Below are positions 23,568 through 32,212 of a stretch of DNA of 64,000 nt, piece after piece. A program made the position numbers and the translations under genes. How positions within the stretch are numbered: the stretch's first letter is position 1; the number at the start of each line of letters is the position of its first letter. A model generated the notes under the pieces. That model saw only the letters and a list, made by a program, of their open reading frames with translations. It had not been told where the DNA came from and searched no databases. This DNA is from Amycolatopsis dendrobii (GTDB taxonomy: Bacteria > Actinomycetota > Actinomycetes > Mycobacteriales > Pseudonocardiaceae), in the NCBI RefSeq assembly GCF_014145675.1, contig NZ_JACGZW010000004.1:496001-560000 (forward strand), given 5' to 3'.

Positions 23568-24922
23568 CCGTCACCGAGGCGCCCGCCGAACAGCGGGCCT
23601 CCGTCCGCCCGGTCGGACTGGGCCGCGGCTACCGGTTCGAACTGGTGAAGCTGGTGTCGCAGTGGCGGATCCGCGTGCTGCTGCTGGCCTGCTGGCTCGC
23701 GCCCGCGGTGTTCGTCGCCGCGGTCAGCCAGCAGAGCGACCTGCCGGTGGACACCCTGTTCGGCCGTCTGATGAACGCCACCGGCTGGGCCGGGCCGCTG
23801 GTCCTGCTCGGATTTGCCGGCAGCTACGCGCTTCCGCTGCTGACCTCGCTGGTCGCCGGAGACGTCTTCGCCGCCGAAGACCGGCTCGGCACCTGGCGGC
23901 ACCTGCTGGTCGCGATGCGGTCGTACCGGCGGATTTTCGTCTCGAAAGCACTCGCGAGCCTCACCGTGATCCTGTTGCTGGTCTTCGGCTTGGCGGCGTC
24001 CAGCACCGTCGGCGGTCTCATCGCGGTCGGCGGAAAGCCACTGGTCGGCCTCGACGGGCATCTGCTGTCCTCGGGCGACGCTGCGGTGAAGGTCGCGCTC
24101 GCCTGGATCTGCGTGCTCGCCCCGACCCTTGCCCTGGCGGGGATCGGCCTGCTCGGCTCTGTCGCATTAGGACGGTCGCCGATGGGCCTGCTGCTGCCCG
24201 CGGTAGTCGCGCTGGTGATGGCGGTGGCGCAGTTGCTGCCGCTGCCGGTCGTCGTGCGGCTCGCGCTGCCGACGTACGCCTTCATCTCGTGGAACGGTCT
24301 CTTCACCGACCCGGCCCAGCTCGGTCCGCTGCTGATCGGCGTCGGAGTGAGCCTGGTGTGGGCAGCAGTCTCGACTGCACTGGCCTACGTGCTGTTCGTG
24401 AGACGCGACTTCACCGATCTGACATATGACGGTGCCGGTCGTCGCGTACTAACCGCGGGCTTGCTGCCGCTCGCCGGTCTGATCGGCGTCACGGTCGCGG
24501 TCGTCGCGGTCGCGACTCCGGCGTCGGGTTCGGGCATCGACCGGGCGAAACTGCAGCAGTCGCTGTCCACCGAGTTCGCGCACCTCTACCGGATCCAGAC
24601 CGCGCAGCTGCACCGTCCGGACGTCGCGGAGGAGCAGCTCGCGGCGAGCACGGAATGCACCAAGGGCGGCGGCCTCGTCGAGGCCGAGGGCCCCGGCAAC
24701 GACTGGCGCTGCGTCGTCTCCTGGCACCTCCCTGGTATCTCAGCGACCGGACAGGCGATCTACCAGCTCGATGTCACCTCGGACGGGCGGTATGTCGCCG
24801 ACGGCGACGGACCGAAGGAAGTGAACGGCTACTTCCAGGTGCGGACCCCGGAAGGGGACCGGCCCAACCCGCTGTGGCAGTTCGACGGCAACGTCGAGCT
24901 GCTCTCCTCCACGAAGGGATGA
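23564..24922 (+). CDS. ABC exporter permease with extracytoplasmic C-terminal domain
   Basis: This 452-aa protein has an ABC-2-like N-terminal portion with about six to seven hydrophobic helices between residues 35 and 320, including the first span LLACWLAPAVFVAAV and DVFAAEDRLGTWRHLLVAMR, a coupling loop. The last 130 residues after about 325 are hydrophilic (SGIDRAKLQQSLSTEFAHLY ... WQFDGNVELL) and likely face outside. That extension resembles small DUF4333-like extracellular domains with a Cys pair (TECTKGG, WRCVVSW). It overlaps the ATPase gene by 4 bases and precedes the YncE/phosphatase gene by 4. Confidence 0.85.
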   Translation: MTVTEAPAEQRASVRPVGLGRGYRFELVKLVSQWRIRVLLLACWLAPAVFVAAVSQQSDLPVDTLFGRLMNATGWAGPLVLLGFAGSYALPLLTSLVAGDVFAAEDRLGTWRHLLVAMRSYRRIFVSKALASLTVILLLVFGLAASSTVGGLIAVGGKPLVGLDGHLLSSGDAAVKVALAWICVLAPTLALAGIGLLGSVALGRSPMGLLLPAVVALVMAVAQLLPLPVVVRLALPTYAFISWNGLFTDPAQLGPLLIGVGVSLVWAAVSTALAYVLFVRRDFTDLTYDGAGRRVLTAGLLPLAGLIGVTVAVVAVATPASGSGIDRAKLQQSLSTEFAHLYRIQTAQLHRPDVAEEQLAASTECTKGGGLVEAEGPGNDWRCVVSWHLPGISATGQAIYQLDVTSDGRYVADGDGPKEVNGYFQVRTPEGDRPNPLWQFDGNVELLSSTKG

Positions 24923-24926
24923 GGAC

Positions 24927-27665
24927 ATGCAAGTAACGCGCCGTCGCCGGCGTGGCGGGAAGAAAGAACTCCGCAGATCCCGCAAGCTGCGCTTCGTCAC
25001 GGCGGGGGCGACCGCGGTCGCTCTCGTCGCCGCGGGCTCGGGCATCGGCCTCGCCTCCACCAAGCAGTTCGGCACCGACCAGGTCGGCCAGGAGACCGAA
25101 AACGGCCTGACCATCTCCAGCGACCAGTACCTCAAGCCGATCGGCGAACGGCTGGTCCTGCCGAACGGCAAGATCATGTCGTCGACGGTCAGCCCGGACG
25201 GCAGCCACCTCGCCGCGCTGACCACCGACGGCGGCATCGCGCTGACCATCGTCGACCTGAAGACCTGGAAGGTCCAGCAGCTCGTCGGCAAGGACAAGAA
25301 GGCCGACCTGCAACTGCCCGGCAACGACGTCGGCCAGGAAGGCCCTTCGTACTCGCCGGACGGCAAAACGCTGTGGCTGGGCCAGATCGACGGCTACCGC
25401 AAGTTCGCGGTGAACCCGGACGGCACCGTCGCCAACCCGGCCTGGGTCCCGATTCCGGCGGACGGGGACAAGCACTCCCTTGCCGCGGGCGCGATCTTCT
25501 CGCCCGACGGGTCCACTGTGTACTCCGCGGTGAACGGCCAGAACCGGGTCGTCGCGATCGACGCGGCCAGCGGCCAGATCAAGCAGAGCTGGACCGTCGG
25601 CAACGCGCCGCGCGCGCTGGTGCGGATCGGGAACCGGATCTACGTCAGCAACGAGGGCGGCCGCGCGGCCAAACCGGGCGACACCACGATCAACTCGTAC
25701 GGCACCGACATCGTCGCGGACCCGAAGACCGCTGCCGCCACGACTGGCACGGTCAGCGTGATCGACCTGGCGAACCCGGCCGCTCCGGTCAAGAGCATCG
25801 ACGTCGGCCTGCACCCGACCGCGTTGCGCGCCAAGAACAACACCCTGTTCGTGGCGAACACCGGCGGCGACAGCGTTTCGGTGATCGACACCCAGCGGGG
25901 CGCCGTGGTGCAGACCATCGCGACGCAGCCGTGGCCGGAGGCGCAGGTCGGGTACGAGCCGACCGACATCGCGCTCACCGACGACGGCCACCTGCTGGTG
26001 ACCCTCGGCCGGGCCAACGCGGTCGCGGTCTACCGCTACTGGTTCCCGCAGGCTCCCGCCGCCTTCATCGGACTGCTGCCGACGGACTACTTCCCGTCTG
26101 GTATCTCAGCGTCGGGCAATAACATCCTTGTCGCGAACACCCGCGGCATCGACGCCCGCCGCCCGACCACTGCCGCCGGGCACGCCACGCACGACACCAC
26201 GTCGAGCCTGCAGCGCTTCACCCTGCCGACCGACTGGCAGACCTGGGCGCAGACGTCGCAGGTGTTCAAGCAGAACGGCTGGACGCCGGGGTCGGTGCAG
26301 AAGGCGTACGGCAACCGCAACGTCAAGCCGGTTCCGGTGCCGCAGCGCCTCGGCGACCCGTCCACGATCAAGCACGTTTTCCTGCTGGTCAAGGAAAACC
26401 GGACTTACGACCAGCTCTTCGGCGACATCGCGAAGGGCAACGGCGACCCGGCGCTCGCGCAGTTCGGCCAGGCGGTCACGCCGAACCAGCACGCGCTGGC
26501 CAACCAGTTCGGCTTGTACGACAACACCTACGACATCGGCACGAACTCGGCCGAGGGCCACAACTGGCTGATGCAGGCGGACAACCCGGAGTACACCGAG
26601 TCGTCCGCGGGCGAGTACAAGCGCAGCTACGACACCGAGGACGACGCACTGGGCCACCAGCGCAGCGGCTTCCTGTGGACCGGGGCCCAGGCGGCGGGCA
26701 AGAGCGTCCGCGACTTCGGCGAGTTCCACCAGTTCCTGACCAAGCCCGCGGACGCGAGCTGGCAGAACCTGTACTGCGATTCCAAGAACATGGCCGCGAC
26801 CGGCGAGCCGACCGCCTACCCGCTGGTCTCGTCGTCGCCGATCCCGTCGCTGAACAAGGTTTCGGTGCCGGGCTTCCCGAAGTTCGACACCGCGGTGCCG
26901 GACCAGTACCGGTACGAGATCTGGAAGAACGACTTCGAGAAGAACGGCCCGGCGGACCTGAACATGTTCTGGCTGTCGAGCGACCACACCGGCGGGCCGC
27001 CGAGCCCGGCCGCGCAGGTCGCTGACAACGACCTGGCCGTCGGCAAGATCGTCGACAAGATCTCGCACAGCCAGTACTGGAAGGACTCGGCGATCTTCGT
27101 GGTCGAAGACGACTCCCAGGCCGGGCTCGATCACGTCGACGGGCACCGGGCCCCGGTGCAGATCATCAGCCCGTACGCGCAGCGCGGCGTGACCGACAGC
27201 CGGTACTACTCGCAGATCACCATGATCCGCACCATCGAGCAGATCCTCGGGATCCACCCGATGAACCAGAAGGACAGCGCGGCCACCCCGATGGCGACCG
27301 CGTTCACGCCGAAGCCGGACAACACGCCGTTCACCGCGGTGCCGAACCAGACGTCGCTGACCGCGGGCCTCAAGACCCTGCCGTCGTGCGGCACGGACAA
27401 CGTCCCGACGGCCTCCACCGCGGCGGCCTCGGCGGCGGTGCCCGCGGACAAGCAGCAGCTGGCGCAGCAGTGGCAGCAATGGCAGTCGCAACAGAAGCTG
27501 ACCGGCCCGAACGCCACGGCGGACTACGCCAATCCCGCGCAGATGGACCACTTCACGTGGTACCAGGTGCACGGATGGACGCAGCCGTACCCGGGCGAGG
27601 ACAAGATCTTCGCCCCGGACCAGGTGCCGGGAGCGTTCATCCCGTCGGCCGACTCGGACGGCTGA
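24927..27665 (+). CDS. Bifunctional YncE-like beta-propeller / phosphoesterase
   Basis: A 912-aa protein with a basic N-terminus and one hydrophobic span (about 24-44, FVTAGATAVALVAAGSG), so anchored or secreted. Residues about 70-420 are a seven-bladed YncE-like propeller with repeated SPDGSTVYSAVNGQNRVVAI and NTLFVANTGGDSVSVIDTQR units. Residues about 470-790 are a phosphoesterase of the acid phosphatase/phospholipase C group: HVFLLVKENRTYDQLFGD, GTNSAEGHNWLMQADNPEY, FVVEDDSQAGLDHVDGHRA. The C-terminal tail is Gln-rich. It lies 4 bases after the ABC permease and ends at an intrinsic terminator, so the three form one operon. Confidence 0.9.
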   Translation: MQVTRRRRRGGKKELRRSRKLRFVTAGATAVALVAAGSGIGLASTKQFGTDQVGQETENGLTISSDQYLKPIGERLVLPNGKIMSSTVSPDGSHLAALTTDGGIALTIVDLKTWKVQQLVGKDKKADLQLPGNDVGQEGPSYSPDGKTLWLGQIDGYRKFAVNPDGTVANPAWVPIPADGDKHSLAAGAIFSPDGSTVYSAVNGQNRVVAIDAASGQIKQSWTVGNAPRALVRIGNRIYVSNEGGRAAKPGDTTINSYGTDIVADPKTAAATTGTVSVIDLANPAAPVKSIDVGLHPTALRAKNNTLFVANTGGDSVSVIDTQRGAVVQTIATQPWPEAQVGYEPTDIALTDDGHLLVTLGRANAVAVYRYWFPQAPAAFIGLLPTDYFPSGISASGNNILVANTRGIDARRPTTAAGHATHDTTSSLQRFTLPTDWQTWAQTSQVFKQNGWTPGSVQKAYGNRNVKPVPVPQRLGDPSTIKHVFLLVKENRTYDQLFGDIAKGNGDPALAQFGQAVTPNQHALANQFGLYDNTYDIGTNSAEGHNWLMQADNPEYTESSAGEYKRSYDTEDDALGHQRSGFLWTGAQAAGKSVRDFGEFHQFLTKPADASWQNLYCDSKNMAATGEPTAYPLVSSSPIPSLNKVSVPGFPKFDTAVPDQYRYEIWKNDFEKNGPADLNMFWLSSDHTGGPPSPAAQVADNDLAVGKIVDKISHSQYWKDSAIFVVEDDSQAGLDHVDGHRAPVQIISPYAQRGVTDSRYYSQITMIRTIEQILGIHPMNQKDSAATPMATAFTPKPDNTPFTAVPNQTSLTAGLKTLPSCGTDNVPTASTAAASAAVPADKQQLAQQWQQWQSQQKLTGPNATADYANPAQMDHFTWYQVHGWTQPYPGEDKIFAPDQVPGAFIPSADSDG

Positions 27666-27683
27666 TTCGTTAGCTGGTAAGGA

Positions 27684-27724
27684 AAAGCCCCTGTCCGCTT
27701 CGTGCGGGCAGGGGCTTTCTTTTA
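27684..27724 (+). terminator. Intrinsic terminator with T-tract
   Basis: AAAGCCCCTGTCCGC (27684-27698) pairs with GCGGGCAGGGGCTTT (27704-27718) over 15 positions including one G-U, with a TTCGT loop, followed by CTTTTA. It closes the ABC/phosphoesterase operon and is the most classical rho-independent terminator in the window. Confidence 0.85.
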
Positions 27725-27778
27725 GCTGGGCAGCGGGGTCGCCGCGGACAGGGAGAGATCCTGGTCTGTCGTGATATC

Positions 27779-28342
27779 TCACCGTGCGTGCGGTAGTGGA
27801 CCACTGACGGCGGCTGGAGAAAGCCCGTCGAGGAGCAGGGCGAGGCAGCGGGGCCAGCTGGTGCCCGCGACGGCAGTGACCATGGTGATCAGGCAGGGGA
27901 GATCATCGAGCGTCAGGTCCGCGCGCACCGCGCCGGCCTCTTGCGCGCGCGACAGCACCTCGCCGAACGCCCCGAGATGCCGTCCGGCGATCTCGGCCGC
28001 GAGGGCGTTCCCGTTGACCAGCGCGAGGATCCCCGGGTGCTCGCGAAACGCCTCGACCCCGCTCTCCAACACGATTTCCAACGCCCGCCGCGGATCCGGC
28101 TCGGCGGCGACGCGACGACGGATCGGCTCCACCTGTTCGGCGAAGTACTCCTCGAGCACGGCCGTCAGCAGGTCGTCTTTGGTCGGGAAGTGCCGGTAGA
28201 GCGTGCGTGCGCTGACCCCCGCGGCCTGCGCGATCTTGTCGAGCCAGACGTCGCCGCTGCCCTGGACGGCCGTCCGCGCCGCGGCAAGGATCTCGCGCCG
28301 GTTGTGCTGGGCGTCGGCTCGCGGGCGTTCGGTTCGGGGCAC
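27779..28342 (-). CDS. TetR-family regulator
   Basis: A 187-aa TetR repressor: NRREILAAARTAV and VWLDKIAQAAGVSARTLYRHFPTKDDLLTAV give the HTH at about 13-60. The remainder is the helical effector domain. It is divergent from the luciferase-like gene at 28406, and a perfect 26-bp palindrome sits between the two starts. It therefore almost certainly represses the monooxygenase gene and its own. Confidence 0.92.
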   Translation of the reverse strand: MPRTERPRADAQHNRREILAAARTAVQGSGDVWLDKIAQAAGVSARTLYRHFPTKDDLLTAVLEEYFAEQVEPIRRRVAAEPDPRRALEIVLESGVEAFREHPGILALVNGNALAAEIAGRHLGAFGEVLSRAQEAGAVRADLTLDDLPCLITMVTAVAGTSWPRCLALLLDGLSPAAVSGPLPHAR

Positions 28343-28365
28343 GGCGCCACGCTAGCATCGCCGAG

Positions 28366-28391
28366 CTAAATGTCAGTCGACTGACATTTAG
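28366..28391. promoter_or_regulatory. TetR operator, perfect 26-bp palindrome
   Basis: Half-sites CTAAATGTCAGTC (28366-28378) and GACTGACATTTAG (28379-28391) are exact complements with no spacer. It is AT-richer than its surroundings and lies 14 bases before the monooxygenase start and 23 bases from the TetR start. Confidence 0.85.
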
Positions 28392-28405
28392 GCTACGGTG
28401 GTCGC

Positions 28406-29230
28406 ATGGACCACGGAATCGTCACCTTCCTCACCGACTACGGCATCGCCCCCGTGCGGCTCGGGCGAGCGGTGGAGGAGCGCGGGTTCGGCTCGCTGTT
28501 CCTCACCGAACACACGCACATCCCGGCCAGCAGGCGCACCCCGTACCCGGTGGGCGCGGCGGAACCGCAACCGCTGCCGCGGCATTACTCGCACACCTTC
28601 GACCCGTTCACCGCGCTCGCCGCCATCGCGGCCGGCACCGAACGGATCGGGCTCGGCACCGCGGTGTCGCTGGTCAGCCAGCATCACCCGATCACGCTGG
28701 CCAAGCAGGCGGCGAGCGTCGACGTGCTGTCCGGCGGCCGGTTCGAACTCGGGGCCGGCCCGGGCTGGAACGCCGAGGAAATGGCCAACCACGGCGTCGA
28801 CCCGGCGCGTCCGCTCGCGCGCATGCTGGAACACATCGCCGCCGTCCGGACTATTTGGACGGAGGACGAACCGGAGTTCCACGGCGAGTTCGTCGACTTC
28901 GACCCGATCTGGTCCTGGCCCAAACCCGCGCGGCCGCTGCCCGTGCTGATCGGCGGGGTGGGGGTGAAGGTGCTGGACCGGGTCCTCAGCCACGGCGACG
29001 GCTGGCTTCCGCTGCCGCTGTACCCGATTGATTTCCTGCGCACGCGGATCATGGAACTGCGCGAGCGCGCGGGCCGTCATGTCCCGGTGACGTTGTACGG
29101 GGCGGATCCGGAGAAGCTGGCGGGCTACGCGGAGGCGGGGGTCGACCGGGTGCTGTTCGAACTCGAGGACCACGAGGACCCGGCGGATGCGTTGCGCCAG
29201 CTTGACCGGCTGGCGGAGCTGGCCTCGTGA
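28406..29230 (+). CDS. Luciferase-like, probably F420-dependent oxidoreductase
   Basis: A 274-aa barrel protein of the actinobacterial LLM class F420 group (Rv2161c-like). GSLFLTEHTHIPASRRTPYP at about 30-49, TERIGLGTAVSLVSQHHPIT, VDVLSGGRFELGAGPGWNAEEM and the C-terminal PVLIGGVG are the signature segments. It should transfer hydride between F420 and an unknown organic substrate. It is controlled by the adjacent TetR. Its TGA stop (29228-29230) lies inside the left arm of a GTGAGTG hairpin. Confidence 0.88.
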   Translation: MDHGIVTFLTDYGIAPVRLGRAVEERGFGSLFLTEHTHIPASRRTPYPVGAAEPQPLPRHYSHTFDPFTALAAIAAGTERIGLGTAVSLVSQHHPITLAKQAASVDVLSGGRFELGAGPGWNAEEMANHGVDPARPLARMLEHIAAVRTIWTEDEPEFHGEFVDFDPIWSWPKPARPLPVLIGGVGVKVLDRVLSHGDGWLPLPLYPIDFLRTRIMELRERAGRHVPVTLYGADPEKLAGYAEAGVDRVLFELEDHEDPADALRQLDRLAELAS

Positions 29231-29271
29231 GTGTTGGCGCCGGTTCTGACCGGCGCCAACACTCACGAGGC
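29222..29271. terminator. GTGAGTG-family hairpin between convergent genes
   Basis: A perfect 23-bp stem: the left arm 29222-29244 contains GTGAGTGTTGGCGCCGGT, the loop is TCTG, and the right arm is 29249-29271. It holds the stop codon of the F420-type gene and lies 8 bases from the stop of the convergent lipase, so it can terminate both. Confidence 0.85.
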
Positions 29272-29279
29272 TTCGCGCT

Positions 29280-30587
29280 TCAGGAACCGGTGTGCTGCTC
29301 CGGCTCCAGCGAGTTCCCCGGCGGGATGTGCCCGCAGCTGGACGGCGCGGCCTTGCCCGCGAACCGGTCGTTGAGCCAGGCGATCGCGGCCGGGGCCCAT
29401 GCCGGGACGGCGGTGGCGTGGCTGAGCGCGTCGTACTGCGTGTACTTGATCGAGGTGTTTCCGGTGTCGCAGTACTGATTCGCGAGCGCGCGGACGTCCC
29501 CGGCCACCATCACGCCGTCGCCGCCGCCGATGCCGGGTTCGTTGCTGACGGTGCCTTCGAGCGCGCCGTTGCTGGCCTGCGCGATGAACCCGGGGATCGA
29601 GGGCGTCGCCGCCGAGCCGATGTTCACCTTGTTGACCGCGTCGACGAACGGCGGCACCGAATCCGGGTCCGCGTACTCCGGCTTGACCAGTTTCTGCCAG
29701 GTCAGCCCGGGGTAGTGGCCGAGCGCGTTGACGATCGACGCGTGTTCGAGCTCGGCAAGCACCTTGAGGCCGTACTCGCTGGCGTACGGCTTGAGGTCGA
29801 TGCCGTAGCTGCGCGAGACGCCGATCAGCGCCATCGGGATCACGCCGGACCAGACCGGGCTGCCGCCGACGTACTTGAGGTTGTGCGCGGGGTCGACGAG
29901 CACCCCGCCCTCGGCGAACCCGACGAGGTTCTTCTCGACCTCGGGCGCGTAGCTTCCGGCGATCGCCGACGCCCAGCCGGTCGCGATCGCGCCGCCGGAA
30001 TAGCCGAGGAGGCCGAATTTGGTGGACTCGGTCATTCCGGTGCCGGACGCGTGCGTCGCGGCACGGATCGAGTCCAAAGTGGTCTTGCCGTATTCCGGAC
30101 CGGCCGCGAAATCGGCAGTCGGCCCTTCGGTATCCGGGATGACGACGCTGTACCCGAGCGCGAGCGCCGGCGCGATGAGCAGCGACTCGGCGTTCGGCAG
30201 CACGCCGCCGAGCCGGACGTCGCCCGCGATCGCGCGGGACGGTGCGTCGGCGGGATCGAGCGAGTCGTACGCGGACTGGTACGACACGGCTTTTCCGTTG
30301 TTGCTCAAGGGATTGCGGACGACTGAGGTGACGTTCGCGGTGGGATTGCCCTGTGCGTCGGCGGTCCGGTAGAGCAGCTGCGTGGCTTGTACTGGAGTCG
30401 GGAAGCCGAAGACGTGATATGTCAACGTCCGCGTCTTGAGTACGGTGCCCGGAGCGTACGACGAAAGCGGCGCGCTGCCGTCGTAGCTGTAGAAGGAATC
30501 GGCCGAAGCCGCGGCGGGCAGCGCGACGGCGGACGTGATCGCGAGAGCGGCGGCGGCGATCAGCGCACGGACGGGTTTCCGGATCAT
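29280..30587 (-). CDS. Secreted lipase (LIP family, alpha/beta-hydrolase)
   Basis: A 435-aa secreted esterase/lipase. MIRKPVRALIAAAALAITSA is a Sec signal peptide with likely cleavage after AAASA near residue 30. The mature part resembles the fungal/actinobacterial secretory lipases (Lipase LIP): VTSVVRNPLSNNGKAVSYQ, LGYSVVIPDTEGP, nucleophile Ser in LLGYSGGAIATGWA (about 201) and a late His in LSHATAVPAWAPAAIAWL. It would hydrolyse extracellular esters. ATG 30587 is supported by AAAGGGGAG; earlier in-frame starts would bury the signal sequence. Confidence 0.88.
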   Translation of the reverse strand: MIRKPVRALIAAAALAITSAVALPAAASADSFYSYDGSAPLSSYAPGTVLKTRTLTYHVFGFPTPVQATQLLYRTADAQGNPTANVTSVVRNPLSNNGKAVSYQSAYDSLDPADAPSRAIAGDVRLGGVLPNAESLLIAPALALGYSVVIPDTEGPTADFAAGPEYGKTTLDSIRAATHASGTGMTESTKFGLLGYSGGAIATGWASAIAGSYAPEVEKNLVGFAEGGVLVDPAHNLKYVGGSPVWSGVIPMALIGVSRSYGIDLKPYASEYGLKVLAELEHASIVNALGHYPGLTWQKLVKPEYADPDSVPPFVDAVNKVNIGSAATPSIPGFIAQASNGALEGTVSNEPGIGGGDGVMVAGDVRALANQYCDTGNTSIKYTQYDALSHATAVPAWAPAAIAWLNDRFAGKAAPSSCGHIPPGNSLEPEQHTGS

Positions 30588-30692
30588 GACTCCCCTTTGA
30601 ACCATGAAGTGGATCACGACTGGCCGGTAACTTACCAGCGAGTAGGTATCCGCACAACTACGGAAGGTGCAGGCCGGGCCGGTGCCGACGGC

Positions 30693-31667
30693 TCAGGCGG
30701 GCCCGGCGTAGGTCGCGGCGATCGCGGTGGCGCGCTTGTGCAACGCGGCACGCAATGATTGCGGCGCAAGGACTTCCGCGGCCGCGGCGAGCTGCCACAG
30801 CGCCCATTCGGCGTGCCGGGAATCCTGGAAAACCATCTCCAGCTGAAGCCATTCGTCCGGGCCGATTTCTTCGGCGTGAATGGCGAGCGCGGTGCGAGCC
30901 AATTCTTCCCGCCGCTCCGGGCGAATTCGGACTAGCGTGACGATCTGGTCTCCGCCGGTCCGGAACCGCGTGCTGCGTTCCTGCCACGCTCGGCCCAGGT
31001 CCACGCGATCCGGCCGCTGTGCGGGCTTGTCGAGTTCCTCGGCGGCCAGCACCCGGGACAGCCGGTAAGTCCGGTCCTCGCCATCGCGGGTGGCCAGCAG
31101 ATATCCCTGCTCCCGCACGGTGACCAGTCCAATCGGGTGCACTGTGCGCCACTTCGGGGCTTGACTGACCGCTTGGTAGCGGATGCGCACCTGATGTCCG
31201 GCGAACACCGCGCGCCGGATCTCGGCGACCACGACGTCAGGCACGTCGTCGGCGACCGCGCGACGCGAGAGGAGGTCGTTTTCCGGGTCGATGAGCAACC
31301 GCTCGGCCACGCCCGCGGCGGTGGTCCGATGGCTTTCCGGCAGTGCGTCGACCACCTTGAGCATGGCCGAAGCGAGCGCCGAACCGAGACCGAACGCCTG
31401 CGCGCCGCGCCGCGATCCGGCGACCAGCAGGGCGAGCGCTTCGTCGTGGTTCAGCCCGGTGAGTTCGGTCTGAAATCCAGGCAGCAGCGCGAAACCGCCG
31501 TTCCGCCCGCGCTCGGCGTACACCGGGACGCCCGCCGCGGACAGCGCGTCGATGTCCCGCAAAACGGTGCGAGCGGACACTTCGAGTTCGCGGGCGAGGG
31601 TGGCCGCGGACAGCCGGCCGCGCTGGCGCAGCAGCAGAACCAGCGAGACCAACCGGTCGGCGCGCAT
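30693..31667 (-). CDS. WYL-domain transcriptional regulator (DeoR-type HTH)
   Basis: A 324-aa regulator: winged HTH at residues 1-55 (ADRLVSLVLLLRQRGRLSAA, TVLRDIDALSAAGVPVYAERG) and a WYL domain from about 130 to 225 with RTVHPIGLVTVREQGYLLAT, then a WCX-like C-terminal part. WYL domains sense nucleic-acid-type or small ligands. ATG 31667 is the family start (MRADRLVSLVLLL). Divergent from a RidA gene across a 29-bp inverted repeat, so it likely regulates that gene. Confidence 0.9.
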   Translation of the reverse strand: MRADRLVSLVLLLRQRGRLSAATLARELEVSARTVLRDIDALSAAGVPVYAERGRNGGFALLPGFQTELTGLNHDEALALLVAGSRRGAQAFGLGSALASAMLKVVDALPESHRTTAAGVAERLLIDPENDLLSRRAVADDVPDVVVAEIRRAVFAGHQVRIRYQAVSQAPKWRTVHPIGLVTVREQGYLLATRDGEDRTYRLSRVLAAEELDKPAQRPDRVDLGRAWQERSTRFRTGGDQIVTLVRIRPERREELARTALAIHAEEIGPDEWLQLEMVFQDSRHAEWALWQLAAAAEVLAPQSLRAALHKRATAIAATYAGPA

Positions 31668-31682
31668 GCCGAAAACTCTACC

Positions 31683-31711
31683 CAATACACGACACAGGAT
31701 GTCGCGTATTG
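31683..31711. promoter_or_regulatory. Operator-like inverted repeat between WYL and RidA genes
   Basis: CAATACACGACA (31683-31694), a 5-base spacer, TGTCGCGTATTG (31700-31711): 12-bp arms with a single mismatch. It begins 16 bases from the WYL start and ends 45 bases before the RidA start, suiting joint control. Confidence 0.7.
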
Positions 31712-31756
31712 CTTGCGAGGCTGCTCCGCGTACTGCTGAGAAGCGAAGGGGAGCAA

Positions 31757-32161
31757 GTGGTGGAGAGAACGACTGTCAACCCGTGGGCGTGGTCGACGGC
31801 GATGGGCTACAACCAGGGCGATCTGGTGTCCGGGCCGGTCCGGACCCTGTACTGCTCCGGGCAGACCGCGGTGAACGGCGACGGCGAACCGCAGCACGCC
31901 GGGGACATGGCGAAACAGATGGCGCTGAGTCTCGACAATCTGGAAGCAGTGCTCGCCGAAGCGGGCATGTCGCTGGAAAACCTGGTCCGGCTCAACGTCT
32001 ACACGACCGACGTCGACCTGCTTTTCCAGCACTACGGCGTCCTCGCCGGTCGCCTGGCCGAGGCCGGCGTCGCCCCGTCGACCACGATGCTCGGCGTGAT
32101 CCGGCTGGCGATCCCGGCCCTGCTGGTCGAACTGGAGGGGACCGCAGTCGCTGACCAGTAG
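31757..32161 (+). CDS. RidA-family (YjgF/YER057c) protein
   Basis: A 134-aa RidA-fold protein that may hydrolyse reactive enamine/imine intermediates. GPVRTLYCSGQTAVNGDGEP at about 27-46, LDNLEAVLAEAGMSLENLVRLNVYTTDVD and the C-terminal APSTTMLGVIRLAIPALLVELEGTAV are characteristic. The Arg of the canonical C-terminal R-x-x-V motif is represented by VIRLAIP. GTG 31757 (or 31760) follows AAGGGGAG. It is divergent from the WYL regulator. Confidence 0.85.
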   Translation: MVERTTVNPWAWSTAMGYNQGDLVSGPVRTLYCSGQTAVNGDGEPQHAGDMAKQMALSLDNLEAVLAEAGMSLENLVRLNVYTTDVDLLFQHYGVLAGRLAEAGVAPSTTMLGVIRLAIPALLVELEGTAVADQ

Positions 32162-32183
32162 GTTCGTTGCTTCGGCGGCCCGC

Positions 32184-32204
32184 ATATATCGCGACGTGAT
32201 ATAT
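32184..32204. promoter_or_regulatory. PadR operator
   Basis: ATATATC (32184-32190), seven bases, GATATAT (32198-32204): the AT-rich ATAT...ATAT inverted repeat characteristic of PadR sites, ending 8 bases before the PadR start, so autoregulation is expected. Confidence 0.7.
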
Positions 32205-32212
32205 ATGGACGG

